DNA of 64,000 nt from Piliocolobus tephrosceles (Eukaryota > Chordata > Mammalia > Primates > Cercopithecidae). Both the position numbers and the translations under genes were made by a program. Below the pieces are notes generated by a model. The model was not told the origin of the DNA. It ran no database searches and saw only the letters and a list, made by a program, of their open reading frames with translations. Of this stretch, positions 34,573 through 47,389 are shown piece by piece (positions within the stretch are counted from its first letter, which is position 1; every line of letters starts with the position of its first letter). The stretch lies in NCBI RefSeq assembly GCF_002776525.5, contig NC_045436.1, forward strand, positions 5,805,918-5,869,917, given 5' to 3'.

Positions 34573-35489
34573 GTCTTCTTTTTTAATGCAGTAATGATGA
34601 TAAGAGATGACAGATTTTTTTTAAAAGCACTTGCTTGCCAGAACTAAAAGCTGGTGACCTATGGTGATCTACACAAATTTTATTGAAGTGTTCTTTGAAC
34701 GTGAAGTCCAAAAGTGTGAGAACCTTTGGATTAGATTTCAGACAGATGGGAGGGAAAAGGGCACAGGGATTTATCATCCTAACACACATCCTGAGGCCAT
34801 TCCCCAACTCCATTTGTGATGCTCGGAGTTTGGGAAGCAAAGTGTTACCCACTCTGATATCTTTTGCTTAATAAAAAGCATTAACACTTGCATTTGAACT
34901 CACGTCAGTTGCAGTTATTTTCTTAGTGTGTACCAATCCAGAGTTCAGCTGGATCCCCTCATGAGTTTTCCTTAAGTTTTGTCTTCCTCATTTTGTCTTA
35001 TGCTCCGAAAAAAAAACAGTAGACTGTCATAATTCATTCCCCAAGCTTTGCATTCATAAACTGTTATTTTATGTTTCTAAGTTTTAATATTTTCATATTC
35101 TTGCGGCACTACATTTTTCACAACCCAAAGTTGATGATCTTTTTCATCCAATACAAGATTATCACTACTTCCCTTCCTATTATCACCATTTTCATGACAT
35201 CCTACAATCCAACTATGTCTGATTGCAGGAAACTCAAAACAACCAGAGCATAGAGCATGCAACAAGTTACCTAAGTTAGGTACAACTCAGGTCCCAAACA
35301 TCCAACTGTCAGGTGTGAGCACTACCCTTGGGTGGCCCGTGTATGCTGCCGTGCCTTCCTACCCTTCCTTCACTCTTCCTTAAAGACACCAAACACCATC
35401 ATGTTCCCCTTTCTTTCTCTTGCACCACTCACTTTCTTGATAATAAACATTCTCACTTGTATGCACACCCCATCATCTTTAACTGCTTT
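33573..35489. other. Unassigned intronic stretch with a (GT)n tract
   Basis: No exon recognised. It starts with a TTAATTAATTAAT-rich patch (33593-33627) and includes a (GT)14 tract at 34541-34568. Confidence 0.45.
34541..34568. repeat. (GT)14 microsatellite
   Basis: Pure dinucleotide run of 28 bp. Confidence 0.97.
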
Positions 35490-35501
35490 CCTCTCACTTC
35501 T

Positions 35502-35805
35502 TTTTTTTTTTTCTTTCTTGAGACAGAGTTTCGCTCTTGTTGCCCAGGCTGGAGTGCAATGGCGCCATCTCGGCTCACTGCAACCTCTGCCTCCTGGGTT
35601 CAGGCAATTCTCCTGCCTCACTCAGCCTCCGGAGTAGCTGGGATTACAGGCACACGCCATCACACCCGGCTAATTTTGTATTTTTAGTAGAGATGGGGTT
35701 TCTCCATGTTGGTCCGGCTGGTCTCGAACTCCCAACATCAGGTGATCCGCCTGTCTCGGCCTCCCAAAGTGCTGGGATTACAGGCTTGAGCCACCGTGCC
35801 CAGCC
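35502..35805 (-). mobile_element. Alu, full length (AluS-like)
   Basis: Minus orientation. Exact 12-bp target-site duplication CCTCTCACTTCT at 35490-35501 and 35806-35817. A 4-bp CTCA duplication sits within 'cctcactcagcctc'. Confidence 0.96.
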
Positions 35806-35868
35806 CCTCTCACTTCTAATGCCTACCCCTCCTACCTCCTACTAATAACAACTACACCTTACTGTTAA

Positions 35869-35995
35869 TCTGTACGAAGGGGCTTTCTACATGTCATGTC
35901 ACTTTGTTCTCATAAGAACCTTATGAAACAAATATTATTATCTCCATTTTATGAATGAAATCAGGGAGAGCTAGGTAACTTGCCCAAGGTCAGTT
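35869..35995 (+). mobile_element. MIR fragment
   Basis: 'tctcataagaaccttatgaa', 'tattattatctccattttat' and 'gtaacttgcccaaggtcag' are MIR core motifs in plus orientation. Confidence 0.88.
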
Positions 35996-35999
35996 TTAA

Positions 36000-36585
36000 T
36001 GACAGATTATATAATAGTTAAGACATTGATAGAGTTCTATCAAGGAAAAAAAAAGCAAAATTTGCTAAAGTAAAGAACACTTTTCTGCTCCCAAAAGTCA
36101 CACTTTCCACACAGGTCCTAGGTCATCCCTTCTAATTACAACCATTTAAGCGCTCATGCTAAAGACGAGTGAAAACGACTTTAAATTGCGTGCCTCGTCG
36201 TTGAGTGCTCAGTACCTTCTACTTCCCACAGTCACCTGCCGCATTTTGGTCTCATGAAGGTTAGGGTGAATGTGTGGTGTGGCCTGAGTCATCGCCACCA
36301 CTGGGAACGGCTCCTGGGCTAGGCGCCACCGGGAGGGAGACTGTGATGAAATGGAAATTCAGTGAACTCAAGAGACCCATCTGTCCATCAAATGCAAAAC
36401 TGACTTAGGGCACTGTGGTTCTTCCCAACTTTGGTTTTTTGGTTCCAAACAGTTGGTGTATCCATCTTTTTGGGAAACTAACTGTGTGTAAATTATTAAA
36501 ACCAAATTCAGATTCTAAATTCACATCTAGGGTCTGAGTTTCCTCTTCTTATACCTGTTTCCTTTGCTGGCCTCTAAAAGAGAGC
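36000..36585. other. Unassigned intronic stretch
   Basis: Nothing recognised. It has a moderate number of CpGs around 36120-36340 but no dense cluster. Confidence 0.35.
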
Positions 36586-36589
36586 TCTC

Positions 36590-37200
36590 GAAGGCTCCAT
36601 CCTCACCCACCTCCTCTCTTCCCCAGCTACGTGCCCCACAGGGGCAGGCCCACCCCCTGTCTCAGGTGTAACCACTCTCAGCCATGCAGAGCTGAAGGGT
36701 CAAAACTCCCTCCCTGGTCCCAAAACTCTCCCTGACTGCCTGACCCACCTGTCTTTCTCAATCTCTCTCTCTCCCTCCCTCCCTGCCCCCTTCTCTCTTT
36801 ACCTATCAGATGATTCCACCTAGATACCTCTGGTGCCTCAAACTCAACACACCCAAAACTGAATGTGTACTCTATCCTGTAAATCCTGCCCCTTCTTGAA
36901 TCTCCTGGTTTGGACTGTAGCACTACCACTGGGGCAGCCACATGACACATGAATGTGAGACACCTGTCCTTTCTTCCCTAACCACCCCCTTCCCTCATAA
37001 TGGAAGCAGCCAACAGATCCACTCTACTCACTGTCTGGGTGTCTCTAAATCCGTTCCTTCCTTTCGCTTTAGGTTTTCACCTGCACTACTGGAAACCACC
37101 CCCCTCACCCCGCCACTGGTTTCCTCTGTCACCCTAAGCATAAGTCCCAGAATGAGCTTCCCGTCTAATGCTCCTCTCTTACTCCTTTTCCAATGATAAA
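36590..37200 (+). mobile_element. LINE L2 (or related CR1-clade) 3' region
   Basis: Pyrimidine-rich plus-strand sequence with 'gcctcaaactcaacacaccc', 'aaaactgaatgtgtactcta' and 'ccgttccttcctttcgcttt'. This is the pattern of the L2 region just upstream of the 3' end. Confidence 0.65.
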
Positions 37201-37440
37201 CTCCTAATGATCTCAATATGTTGATATCAATTGCATCCCTATTTTTGATCTGATAAAACTAAGGACATTACATAAGGACAGATGATGAAATTGTCTAATT
37301 GTATCATAAAGATATTATTCTAGAATAACTTATCAGGGTTGAAGAACAAACAATTTTATCTTATCCCTTCAGGAAAGATATTCCATTAAGGCAAACAGAA
37401 TTTGGTCATTTTAGCAATTAAATGCAAGCAGGAGGCAAAG

Positions 37441-37660
37441 AATGCTAACATTTATCGCACACCTACTGCACAGCCAGTACTCCATGTCAGACACTTCATA
37501 TAGGTTCACAATTAATATAACCTGTGATGTGGGTGTAATCCTCATTTAAAGGATTAAAGCTAATTTGTTCTATGTCTCCCAGCAAGGAAATGGTACCTCC
37601 AGGATTCAAATGTGGTTCTAATATCCCGAACCTACACACCTGTCACCATTCCACATGCCC
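37441..37660 (+). mobile_element. MIR SINE
   Basis: 'gctaacatttatcgcacacc', 'ctccatgtcagacacttcat', 'tgatgtgggtgtaatcctca' and 'ggattcaaatgtggttctaa' follow MIR end to end, diverged. Confidence 0.85.
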
Positions 37661-37962
37661 TGTCACCAAGAAAATGCCGGACTTGCTGGTGCCATGAGTG
37701 GCTAAAAGATTCGTAAACACGGCATAACTGCTCTTATTTAAATTCAACCACAATATTTCCTTTTTATTCAAATTTCAGATTATAAGACTATAAGATTTTT
37801 ATGCTGATTGAAAGAAGAAACAGGTAAATACGAGAAGCACTATTTGGTGATAAGAAAATTCAACAGATAATATGTCTAAGACTTCATAAAACCCTTTCAT
37901 TTCCTGTTTCTGAGGTCAAGGGTAACTTTTCATAACGTTCCAACATAAAAACTCACCCATGT

Positions 37963-38265
37963 GGCTGGGTGCAGTGGCTCATGCCTGTAATCCCAGCATT
38001 TTGGGAGGCCAAGGTGGGCGAATCACCTAGGGTCGGGTGTTCGAGACCAGCCTGGCCAATATGGTGAAATCCCATCTCTACTAAAAATACAAAAAATTAG
38101 CTGGGCATGGTGGCATGCACCTGTAATCCCAGCTACTTGGGAGACTGAGGTGGGAGAATCGCTTGAACCTGGGAGGCGGAGGTTGCAGTGAGCCAAGATT
38201 GCACCACTGCTGGGTGTGACGGAGCAATACTCTGTCTCAAAAAACAAAACAAAACAAAACAAAAG
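37963..38265 (+). mobile_element. Alu, nearly full length
   Basis: Plus orientation, with a small deletion near the 3' end ('accactgctgggtgtgacgg' lacks about 15 bp of CACTCCAGCC). The A tail has (CAAAA) units. AACTCACC flanks both sides. Confidence 0.94.
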
Positions 38266-38841
38266 AAAAACAACTCACCAATTTTTTACACCTATTTTAT
38301 ACTTAGCCCTGGTATGGGTACTCTGGGGACAAAAGGAAGACCAAGACACAGTACAATCAGAGTATAATCCATCTACAAGTAACATTTTCAACTCAAGATA
38401 AACAGGTACTGAGATAAAGACAGCATTTCTCTCCCAGTGCTGTTGGCATCATGCATTACGTACAACCTCACCATAGACTCAATCTAAATAACATGAGCTC
38501 CAAATAAAAAAGGATTTGACATATTACAACCACACAATGTGTAAAATGCACCATAGGGGAAGTGATTCTAGGTCATAAAGATCTGAAAATCAGTCCTTTC
38601 TCAACACAACATTTGAATATTAATTAGCACTCCATCAGAAGAACTGAAGTGACTTGCAAAGTTTATTCTCTGAAGCACATAATCTCCCTTGTGCCATTAA
38701 TTCATTTAGGAAACCCTTTTCACATAAATGGAACAGAGTACATTTCAGGCTAGTCTCTATTTCAATGATCAGCATTCAGCTTTGTAAAGAAAGCTGGTTT
38801 GGTTTCATTTTTGTCATATTAGAAATAATATAACATTTTTA

Positions 38842-39124
38842 GGCCGGGTGTGGTGGCTCACACCTGTAATACCAGCACTTTGGGAGGCCGAGGCGGGCGG
38901 ATTACCTGAGGTCAGGAGTTTGAAACCAGCCTGGCCAACATGGTGAAACCACATCTCTACTAAAATACAAAAATTAGCCGGGTGTGGTGGCAGGCACCTG
39001 TAATCCCAGTTACTCAGGAGACTGAGGCATGAGAATCGTTTGAACCCGGGAGGCAGAGATTGCACCATTGCACTCCAGTCTGGGTGATAGTGCAAGACTC
39101 CATCTCGAAAAGAAAAGAAAAGAA
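38842..39124 (+). mobile_element. Alu with short right-arm deletion
   Basis: Plus orientation. Target-site duplication ATAACATTTTTA at 38830-38841 and 39125-39136. About 20 bp (GTTGCAGTGAGCCGA) are missing before GATTGCACCATTGCAC. Confidence 0.95.
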
Positions 39125-39136
39125 ATAACATTTTTA

Positions 39137-40834
39137 AATAGATGAAAGCAACATTCAACATGTTGTTTCCTACTATGATTTGTGTCATTTAAAAATTATT
39201 TTAAAGGCACTTTATTAATGAAGTTAAGTATTATACAAATACGACTTTTTGACGTCATAATAAAACTCGTAAGAATAGAGACCACATGTTTCTTAGTTGG
39301 GGTAACAAATACTCTCTCCTTCTCATGTTTCCATGTGACGGAACCACCTGATCAGTAAAGAGCCAGGTGTATCCACTGGTCCATCCCACTCATCTACACC
39401 TGGGTGACACTGACTTTTGTGACTGGTAAGTGTGGGAGAAGGATCAATGTAGAGAGAGTAAGTGACCAAAAGTTACTCCAATGAGTGTAGAAGAATTAAG
39501 ATTTTGTCTGATTTTGAAGCCTTAATACTCTTGATATTCTACCTTCCAGAGACCCTGATTTTATTCTTCTTCTAAAGTTTGCCTATCTTCAAAAGAACTT
39601 TTGCTTCTACTGCTTAATAACCTGCCTTTTATAAATGTAGTGAGCTTGATATTTGTTTGTAAACAGTGAATTTCTAAAGAAAAGTATTTTTAAATTTCTT
39701 GAACCCACGAAATTATCTAAAAGCACACTGTTTTTCTCTAGACTTCCCTAAAGGGCCATATTTTTTAAAACTTCACAGACCATCAGTATTACCAATCCCA
39801 TTTATTTCTAAGCAAAGTCTTTTGCTAAGCTACTAGCTTCACTGGATAATATCAGTGATGAAAGAGAAACGCTACAATACTGCATCTGCCATTAATCTCT
39901 AAGCATCAGGCTTCACATCAATCACAAGTCATTTATTGTGGAACCTGTCACAGGATATAATGATTCACGCTAGTTTGAACTTGCCATTGCTCCTCTTCAA
40001 GGGGGCTTTCAAAAAAGGAAAAAGCTCATGAAACAGTAAATTAAACAGAACATCTCTTTACCTTTCAATTCTACTTAATCTTTAACATATTAATTTTGCA
40101 TTTGTTAGACGCTCTAAAATGACTTAATAATGAAGATTTTGCCATATCATAATCTGACCACAGAGACATACTAAATCACCTAAATATAAAAGATTAGATT
40201 TTTGCCACTTAAGAACAACAATTACTATATAGTTATACAAAATAAAGGTGTCTTCCTATGATGATTAATAAGTATGGTTTCGACATTTTAAAGTACGTGA
40301 AGCTTTATAGCCTGCAGGTGAACAAAGGTGACAAATCCTGCTTATAACAATGGAACTGCATTATAGAGGGTCCCATCTGATGCAAACCGAGTCATTAATG
40401 AACCTAAACATTGTTTAAATTAGAAAAGCACGCTTGAGATTTGAAACCACACAATTAACCCATCCCCCAGAGAAATGAAGGTGACAGAACAATCAAATGT
40501 TTATAGAGAAAAAGTGCCTGTTTTATCAACAGGTGGATTTCTCTTCATGGGGTCACTGCACCCTGCTTTGTTTTAGACAAAGGACTCCAGCTCACTTCAA
40601 AGGCCTCTCCAATTGCGGTCTCAGCACAAGCTGAGCTTTGGCATTTGTGCCATGAGATAGATTCAACATCTATCTTGGTAAGTCACAACCCAAGATCCTT
40701 TTTGTGCTCCAAATATTTTGAACCAATTATTTAAAAACCTAGCTATACTATCGCATTTATTTATCTTTGGTAAAGTCTTTCTTTACAAAGCCATACAAAC
40801 AGAAACCATCCAGAGGAGTAGAAATAAGCCAAGC
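39137..40834. other. Unassigned intronic stretch without young repeats
   Basis: No exon or transposon recognised. Contains a perfect CRE-like octamer at 39250-39257. Confidence 0.4.
39250..39257. promoter_or_regulatory. CRE/ATF-like palindrome TGACGTCA
   Basis: A perfect 8-bp cAMP-response-element palindrome in an A/T-rich, CpG-poor context. A single short motif; function is unproven. Confidence 0.3.
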
Positions 40835-40990
40835 ATACTACCTACTATCAATGTACACTATCAGGGTGATAGGCACACTAACAGCCCAGACTTCACCACT
40901 GTGCAATATAGGCATGTAACACAATGTAGATTTAGGGGTACTGCACTTGTACCTCTAAACCTAAACAATTTAAAAATGAATATATAAAAG
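40835..40990 (+). mobile_element. L1 3'-UTR fragment
   Basis: 'aatgtacactatcagggtga', 'cacactaacagcccagactt', 'ggtactgcacttgtacctct' then an A-rich end: the terminal part of a primate L1 3' UTR. Confidence 0.82.
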
Positions 40991-41142
40991 AATAAAGCAA
41001 GTGTGATGCGCTGCAAAGCTGGCTACAGATTCTTGTATTTGGTGAATGGAGGTAGCTGGGCTGATGATCATCCAGCTTCCTCACATGCCGGTGGCCTGAC
41101 CTCACATAAAGCAAGGTGGCTGGCAGAGTCCACCGTTCTGTG

Positions 41143-41172
41143 CAGCAGCAGCAGCAGCAGCAGCAGCAACAA
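41143..41172. repeat. (CAG)8(CAA)2 trinucleotide tract
   Basis: Eight CAG units then two CAA units on the plus strand, hence CTG on the STOX2 sense strand. Intronic. Confidence 0.97.
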
Positions 41173-43780
41173 CCATCACTTGTCGTTCGAGGTGTTTTTA
41201 TTCTTTGTTTATCCATTTAAAGGCTTATAAATTTTTATGAACTGTTTGCGAGGTAAATACATTGGGGTGGCAATATGACAGCTCGATGAGCTCTGTCCAA
41301 AAGCTCGCTCACATGCTTCCCATTTGTGACACGATGAACCAGACAGCCCAACTCAACTACGGTATGTGTACCCCCTAGCAACACATACCTTAGTTGGAGA
41401 CACTGCCCCAATCTTTCCAGGGCATTGGGTTACTATTTATGAATGTGATAAAACATTCTCTAACCAACCGACAAAACCCTGGAGAGCATCCAAGTCGCTG
41501 TGTCACAGAGAACCAGGGGTAGGGCTGAGGGGTGTAGCTCATGTGTCTCTGTCACATCAGCACCTTGATGTATTTGTTTCACAAACCACCATAAACATTT
41601 CCAGATCTTTGCATCTGTAAACACAGCTTCCCTTTACGGCTTTAAGTTGAAACTGTCAGAGCATTATTCAGCAGATAATTCTGGAGCAGTCAGATATTAT
41701 GTTCAATTAATGAAAGACTATAACATCAATATTAGGATATAAACCAGCCAATTTCAAGGAATCTAAAAATGAACTAAACCTCCTGACCAAGCAAATCGAC
41801 ACTCTTTACAACCCCCTTTATGCCCTTTACGACTCATCATAGATAAAAGACTTTAAAAAGTAATCAATGCCAAAATATTCTCTAGAAATGAACAAGTTTG
41901 CTTACCCAATGTAAATGCACTTTAATATATCATTTATCCACCAATAGATATTGTCACTGATGCCAGCAATCAAATGAAATGTTGACTCTGAGCAGAATGA
42001 CTAATATGGAGGGTTATCTCTTTTTTTAGACTACGCTTGAGATTCTATATGCAGCATACACACGTGTTATCTATAATATACACATGCACATATCAAAGAC
42101 TGAATAAAGGCAGCTGTAAAACTTCCTAACATGTTACAGTCGGTAATTAACGCAAATCGGAATGAAAACACTCTAGACTGCAGTCTTTTGGAGGCAGGAG
42201 CTCATGATCCCCAAAGATTCAGAAGCATTACCTCATTGCAGCCTTGAGACAAGCTGAGCATTCACTCTAGGTCTTACCCAGCATGCACCGGTTCACACAA
42301 AGACAACAGAGGCGTGACCAATCACACTGTGGCTAGCAGGCACTGTTTCAAAGCCCTCTCCCAATATTACCCATTGACATGCTTGCTGGCAGCCTGCTGA
42401 ACTTGTCGTCATGACAACACATCCCAGCTGCTCGCGGAGGCTTGTTATATTACTTTTCCTTTTCACCACTCACTTAGCTAATTAAAAATTTAGAACTATG
42501 TTTTGCATGTTGGATGCAAACGGAAACAATGCAGGTTCCTTCTTTCTTTTCTAGTCTCTATTTTTTTTTTCAATGGAGCTTTTTAAAAATGCTGGGAAAA
42601 GCAAATTGAAGGACACTCCCATGAAGTCCCAATATAACCAATCACTAGAGAGACTGCATGTAGCTCCAGCCAGATGGAATTTGTCACTAAACCTAATCTG
42701 CAGCAAAGCAAAACCAAATCATGAACATCGCTAAAGATGTTCTTCCTGTTCTGAAATCTAGAAGCCAATTCAGCATAGATATTTATGTTGAAATATTCAC
42801 ATTATTCTTGGTGAAAATGTTCTTTCGATATTTTTATTTAACATGATGCTGATGTAAAGCAGCCCTACCCATAATTCCACAATGCAAGCAGAGTAAATAA
42901 ATAAATAAAGCACAGAGAGAAGATCCTGTAAAAACTGCCAATATGGTAAGTGTTAAAGGAGGTTCCTGGTGAAAAGCATGCCTACGAACCTGACACATGT
43001 TTTAGATTTCATCACCAAAATGCACCACCGCGGGGGACGGGTAGGAACGGCAGCCTTGCAGTTGAAAAACCATGGAAAGAAAATGCCAGCTTTTGTTTAC
43101 CAAAGCATGAGAAATAAATTAAACCTCTCAAAGTGTTTCGAAGGTGATGGCGGCCTCATGTATACCACCTTTTTGAAAACCCCCCTTCCACCCTGAGGTC
43201 GACCTTCATAACTGGAGTTGACACCAAAGGCATTCTTAGAATTCTAAGGTAAAAATTTGTCTTCAGATTTCAGATTTCCACGTCACACATTTAACAGAGT
43301 AGAAAGAAAATGAAAATTTGAAGTTATGTTCATTGTAAACAAGCAGAGATAGGAGACATCAAAGTGACACAGAAAATCCAAGTGTTACAGCTAAGGGGAG
43401 AGGTCTGCACTAATTTCAATGAAATGAGAACACCGAGACATCAAAAACATGCCAAGAGAGCTGGCGTGCCTTCTGCCTCTTCCCAGGTTAGTCTCCTAAT
43501 TTTTTTCAGTCTGAAATAATCCAGGACTGTCTGATTTGTAGCATTCAGTCCTCAAGCACAGTGCGAATGCATCCACAGAGAGCCTGGCCTATTCTCTGCA
43601 GAACTGCCTACATCCCTGAATTTTCAGGTCTACCATCAATACCACCGAAAAGAAGTCCCACCCACTGAGAGTTAGGAAGAGAAACTTCAAGGAAACCATG
43701 CAGAGTTCTAATTGCCAGTGAGAGATACGGGAGGAATGCGGGCCTGGGACACTGAGGCAGACATCATGAGCAGAGCTACT
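41173..43780. other. Long unassigned intronic stretch without young repeats
   Basis: About 2.6 kb with no exon or recognisable transposon. It holds the octamer/SOX-like motif group at 42502-42531, an (AAAT)-type run near 42896-42909 and scattered E-box-like sites. A good candidate region for conserved noncoding sequence, which cannot be tested here. Confidence 0.4.
42502..42531. promoter_or_regulatory. Inverted octamer-like motifs next to a SOX-like motif
   Basis: TTTGCAT (42502-42508) and ATGCAAA (42514-42520) are inverted copies of the POU octamer core separated by 5 bp, followed by AACAATG (42525-42531), which fits the SOX consensus. A suggestive composite only. Confidence 0.25.
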
Positions 43781-44275
43781 TGGGGTGTTAAAGGTAAATG
43801 CTGTTTATTCCCTGTCATCTTACCTCAAGTAACCAACAGATGGAAGATCTAAGATGGGGTTTTCAGTTAAACATGGTAGACTGCAAACAGTGCCTCCCAA
43901 CTCTCACCAAAATGACAGTAGGCGGAATAAAAAAGAAGAGAATGAGAGGGAAGATGAAAGCAGATGAAGTCATCAAATAATTCTGGAAGCTGGAAAAGCA
44001 GATGGATGAGAAGTAGCTGAATTACGAGAGTGAAGAAAGTGTAAATATACATACAAGAGGAAAAGTCAACCACAGACAATGGGATAGGTACGGTACTTCT
44101 AAAATGATTATGTATATACGGTGTGACTGAGAAAATTAATCATGAGGAAAGGAGACGAAGAGTCCAGTGATATCTTTATGAACTCCTGCTTTTATAGGTA
44201 TATTTCTCCGAACTCTGTCCACTGAAAAGCTCGGGAAGCAACGCCACCCCAGTAGCAAAGAGCTCCCGCAGCATT

Positions 44276-44462
44276 GACGATCTTGGGTTCTAAATACCAT
44301 TCTACCATTCACCCCTGAAAGAAACCAGGGTGCCTTATTCATGATCTTGGGCTCTAAATACCAATCTACCATCCCCCCGAAAGAAACCAGGTGCCTTATT
44401 GACGATCTTGGGTTCTAAATACCATTCTACCATTTCCCCCTGAAAGAAACCAGGGTATCTTA
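44276..44462. repeat. 62-64 bp tandem repeat, three copies
   Basis: Units at 44276-44339, 44340-44400 and 44401-44462 each read GATCTTGGG(T/C)TCTAAATACC ... GAAAGAAACCAGG, followed by a TTATT or equivalent. Units 1 and 3 are more alike than unit 2, which has small deletions. Confidence 0.95.
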
Positions 44463-45552
44463 GAGAAATAATTGATCGTCACAAATAAGTCCAAGGCAGG
44501 AAAAACATAGGTGAACATGCAACATCATTTAGTGTCAGAAAAGCCTTCAAAACTGATGAGGACACCTCAAAAAACAAGGGGACAAGATTGAAAGGATTTT
44601 CTGTGGTCAAATCGGGAACCAGTTCAGCATAAAATAGCATGCCTGCAAAAGACTATAACCCACTAAATCAAAAGAAATCCGTGAGTCCATTACAGCACAA
44701 AAACAAACAAAAAATTATAGAGTGCTGAGAACAGTACAGTGCTTTTCTCATTCAACAAATGAACATCAATCCATAACTTTAGAAGAAACTATCAAATTCG
44801 AATATCACATTTGTAACCACCACTGCAATAAGTGATTAAAGCAAGAATTACTAATGCATGATAAAAACCACAGTGTCAAAGGCTGTTGGAAAACAAGCTA
44901 TTCATACTGTCTCAAAATATCAACAGATTATTTTTCATTACAAAAAGAAAAAGACAATTGAGAAATCAGGCTGCCACCACCATAACCAAATGATCAAACT
45001 TAGTATCATCAATGAGATAAAAAGCCACCATGTGCCTCCCAATGTTATGTACTGAAAAGAACACCACACAACTTATAGTATTCTTGCAAAAAAAAAAAGC
45101 TTAATCTAAATCATTAAGAGATAACTGGACTTCAAACTGAGGAATAGTCTGCAAAACAATTGGCCTGTAATGCTAGAAAAAGTCAGTTTCATAAAATGCA
45201 AAAGGAGGCTGGAAAACTCGGACATTAAAAGAAACTGAAGAAATGCAACTCAGTATAACATGTGATCCTTAGAGTTTGGAATTCAAATATAAGAATTTTA
45301 AAAAAACAGTTATAGAGGATATTATTAGGACAACCGAAAAAAATTGAATGTTAACTGCACACTAGAAATAGTATCATATCAATGATCAGCTTTCTGAAGT
45401 CGGTAATTCTAGTCTCATTATGTATAAGAGAATGTCCTTGCTCTTGGGAAATGTACCCCTGAAACATTTAGGAAATACAACTCTAAAACATTGGTGCCAC
45501 GATGCTTGCAACTACTCTCAAAAGTACAGAAAATACATATTAGAGAAAGAAA

Positions 45553-45574
45553 GATAGATAGATAGATAGGTAGG

Positions 45575-45627
<53 letters not shown>
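45553..45627. repeat. (GATA)n microsatellite
   Basis: About 75 bp of GATA units with two GGTA variants near 45570-45577. Confidence 0.97.
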
Positions 45628-45740
45628 CAAATGTGGCAAAATGTTACCAATTAGTAAATCTAAGTGAATAGTAGACTAGTGTTCCTTTCACGTACTTTGT
45701 AACTTTTGTGTCGAAAGAAATAAATTAAAAGCTGGTGGGA

Positions 45741-46954
45741 GGAAAGAAGGCTGCAAAGTCTCTAAAATTCAGGTATTGTTAAAGGCGAGGTGTAAAACAC
45801 CACTGAAAGCAGAACTACTGTTTGCAAAACTTTACAAGGAGCATTTAGACACTCAGCCCTATTCCTTTATCTAATACAGTTACCTCTCAACCTAGGCAGA
45901 TGACAGCAATTTATATACTGGAGAGGTTAAACCACAGGTTGTTAACTAGGGACACCAAGCACAGCTGAGAGGAGAAATCAGCTACTGAATGAAACAGGGT
46001 TATGTGAAAAATCATACACCTTACTCTCCCTCTAGACTGCTGTCACAGTCTGGAGGCTGGTAGACTCTTCTAGGGAAACAGGTGCAAGAGAAAAGCCCAA
46101 CCATTGCCCTCTACAGATCACTCTGCAGGCAGGTCCACGAGGGCTAAGCCCACCTCCCACAGAACTTCCAAGCAACACTTTAGTGCCTGCAGAGATCAAA
46201 ACAAAGCAAAAACTAGAAAAGAAACTTTAAAGAAGTGGATACAAAGCACAGAACAGAAAAATCCTCTCCCAAACTCCTAAAATTAATATTCCCAGGAAGC
46301 CACTAGAGATGTGGCCCAGCAAAATAGGGAAATAAACCCAGGAACAGGAAGGCATGGGGCCTAGAAGACAGAGGATCCAACACAGGGGCGGTGAAAAGAA
46401 AACCCCCAGATATCAGCTGTCAGCCAGCCTTAAAAGCTAGTAGTCCCGATCAGAGGAGGAGGACACAGCCCTCTCAAAGCTAAGTCTCCAAGAACAGGGA
46501 AGAATAGCTAGATTGCCTGAGATACTAAAGTACTTGGGGGAAAAAAAAAAAGGTGGGAATCTGGCACATCTGATGGAGCACTGGGGAAAAAGTTAAAGAC
46601 ATATTTTTTTTAAATCTATGCAATTTTTAAAACAGGCAATCATTAACTGCAGACAAAACGAATGGCTGCGTAAGGGAAGTAAGTGTATTCATAGCACAAT
46701 ACTTGGCCCTTCAAATAATAAAAGTTACATAGTCATCATAATACCAACACTGATTATTGATCTATCTGTAAGTTCTTGTATAACTACGTGGGGAAGATAA
46801 AGGGAGGTGAGGTGAGTATATAAGGAAGCTAAATTTCACTCAGCCTACCAGGAAGAAAAAAGATAAAATCCAAAGTAATAAACCAAGATAAAGCATTACA
46901 AGCACATTTAGAAATTAGATACATGCCAAGGAAACAATTAGAGGAGTCTCAAGA
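45741..46954. other. Unassigned intronic stretch
   Basis: No exon or named repeat. It is A-rich on the plus strand and could extend the preceding old element. Confidence 0.35.
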
Positions 46955-47375
46955 GATTACCTCTGGGAATCAGAATCAAGGACTGCTTGGTGGGGCCAGG
47001 CGTGGTAATTCAAGCCTGTAATCCCAGCATTTTGGGAGACCAGTCTGGCCCACATGGTGAAACTCTGTCTCTACTAAACAAAAATCAGCTGGGTGTGGTG
47101 GTGCACGCCTACAATCCCAGCTACTTGGGAGGCTGAGGCAGAAGAATCACTTGAACTAGGCAGGCAGAGGTTGCATTGAGCTGAGATCGTGCCACTGCAC
47201 TCCCGCCTGGGCAACAGAGTGAGACTTCATCTCTAAATAAATAAATAAATATTGGTGGGGAAGGGATCAGGTGATTGTTTTTTTCATTATACTAGCCAGT
47301 AGTGTGTGTGATGTGTGTGTGCATTTTTGACTTCTTAAATTATGTAATTACCTTTGTAAAAGCAAAAATTAATTA
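46955..47375 (+). mobile_element. Old repeat remnant split by an Alu, family not assigned
   Basis: 'gagattacctctgggaatca' before and 'gaagggatcaggtgattgtt' after the Alu at 46994 look like two parts of one old dispersed element interrupted by it. Confidence 0.35.
46994..47250 (+). mobile_element. Alu with left-arm deletion
   Basis: Plus orientation; CATTTTGGGAGACCAGTCTG skips about 45 bp of the left arm. The tail is (AAAT)n. ATTGGTGG-like sequence flanks both ends. Confidence 0.92.
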
Positions 47376-47389
47376 TAAAAACAAAACTG

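Larger units (their letters stand above)
43781..45740 (+). mobile_element. Probable old A-rich retroelement, family not assigned
   Basis: The region is A-rich on the plus strand. It contains motifs I associate with old dispersed repeats ('aagagaatgtccttgctctt' and 'ggcaaaatgttaccaattag'), and it ends like a LINE with 'cgaaagaaataaattaaaag'. It carries the 62-64 bp tandem array and the GATA array. Its family and boundaries are uncertain. Confidence 0.35.
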
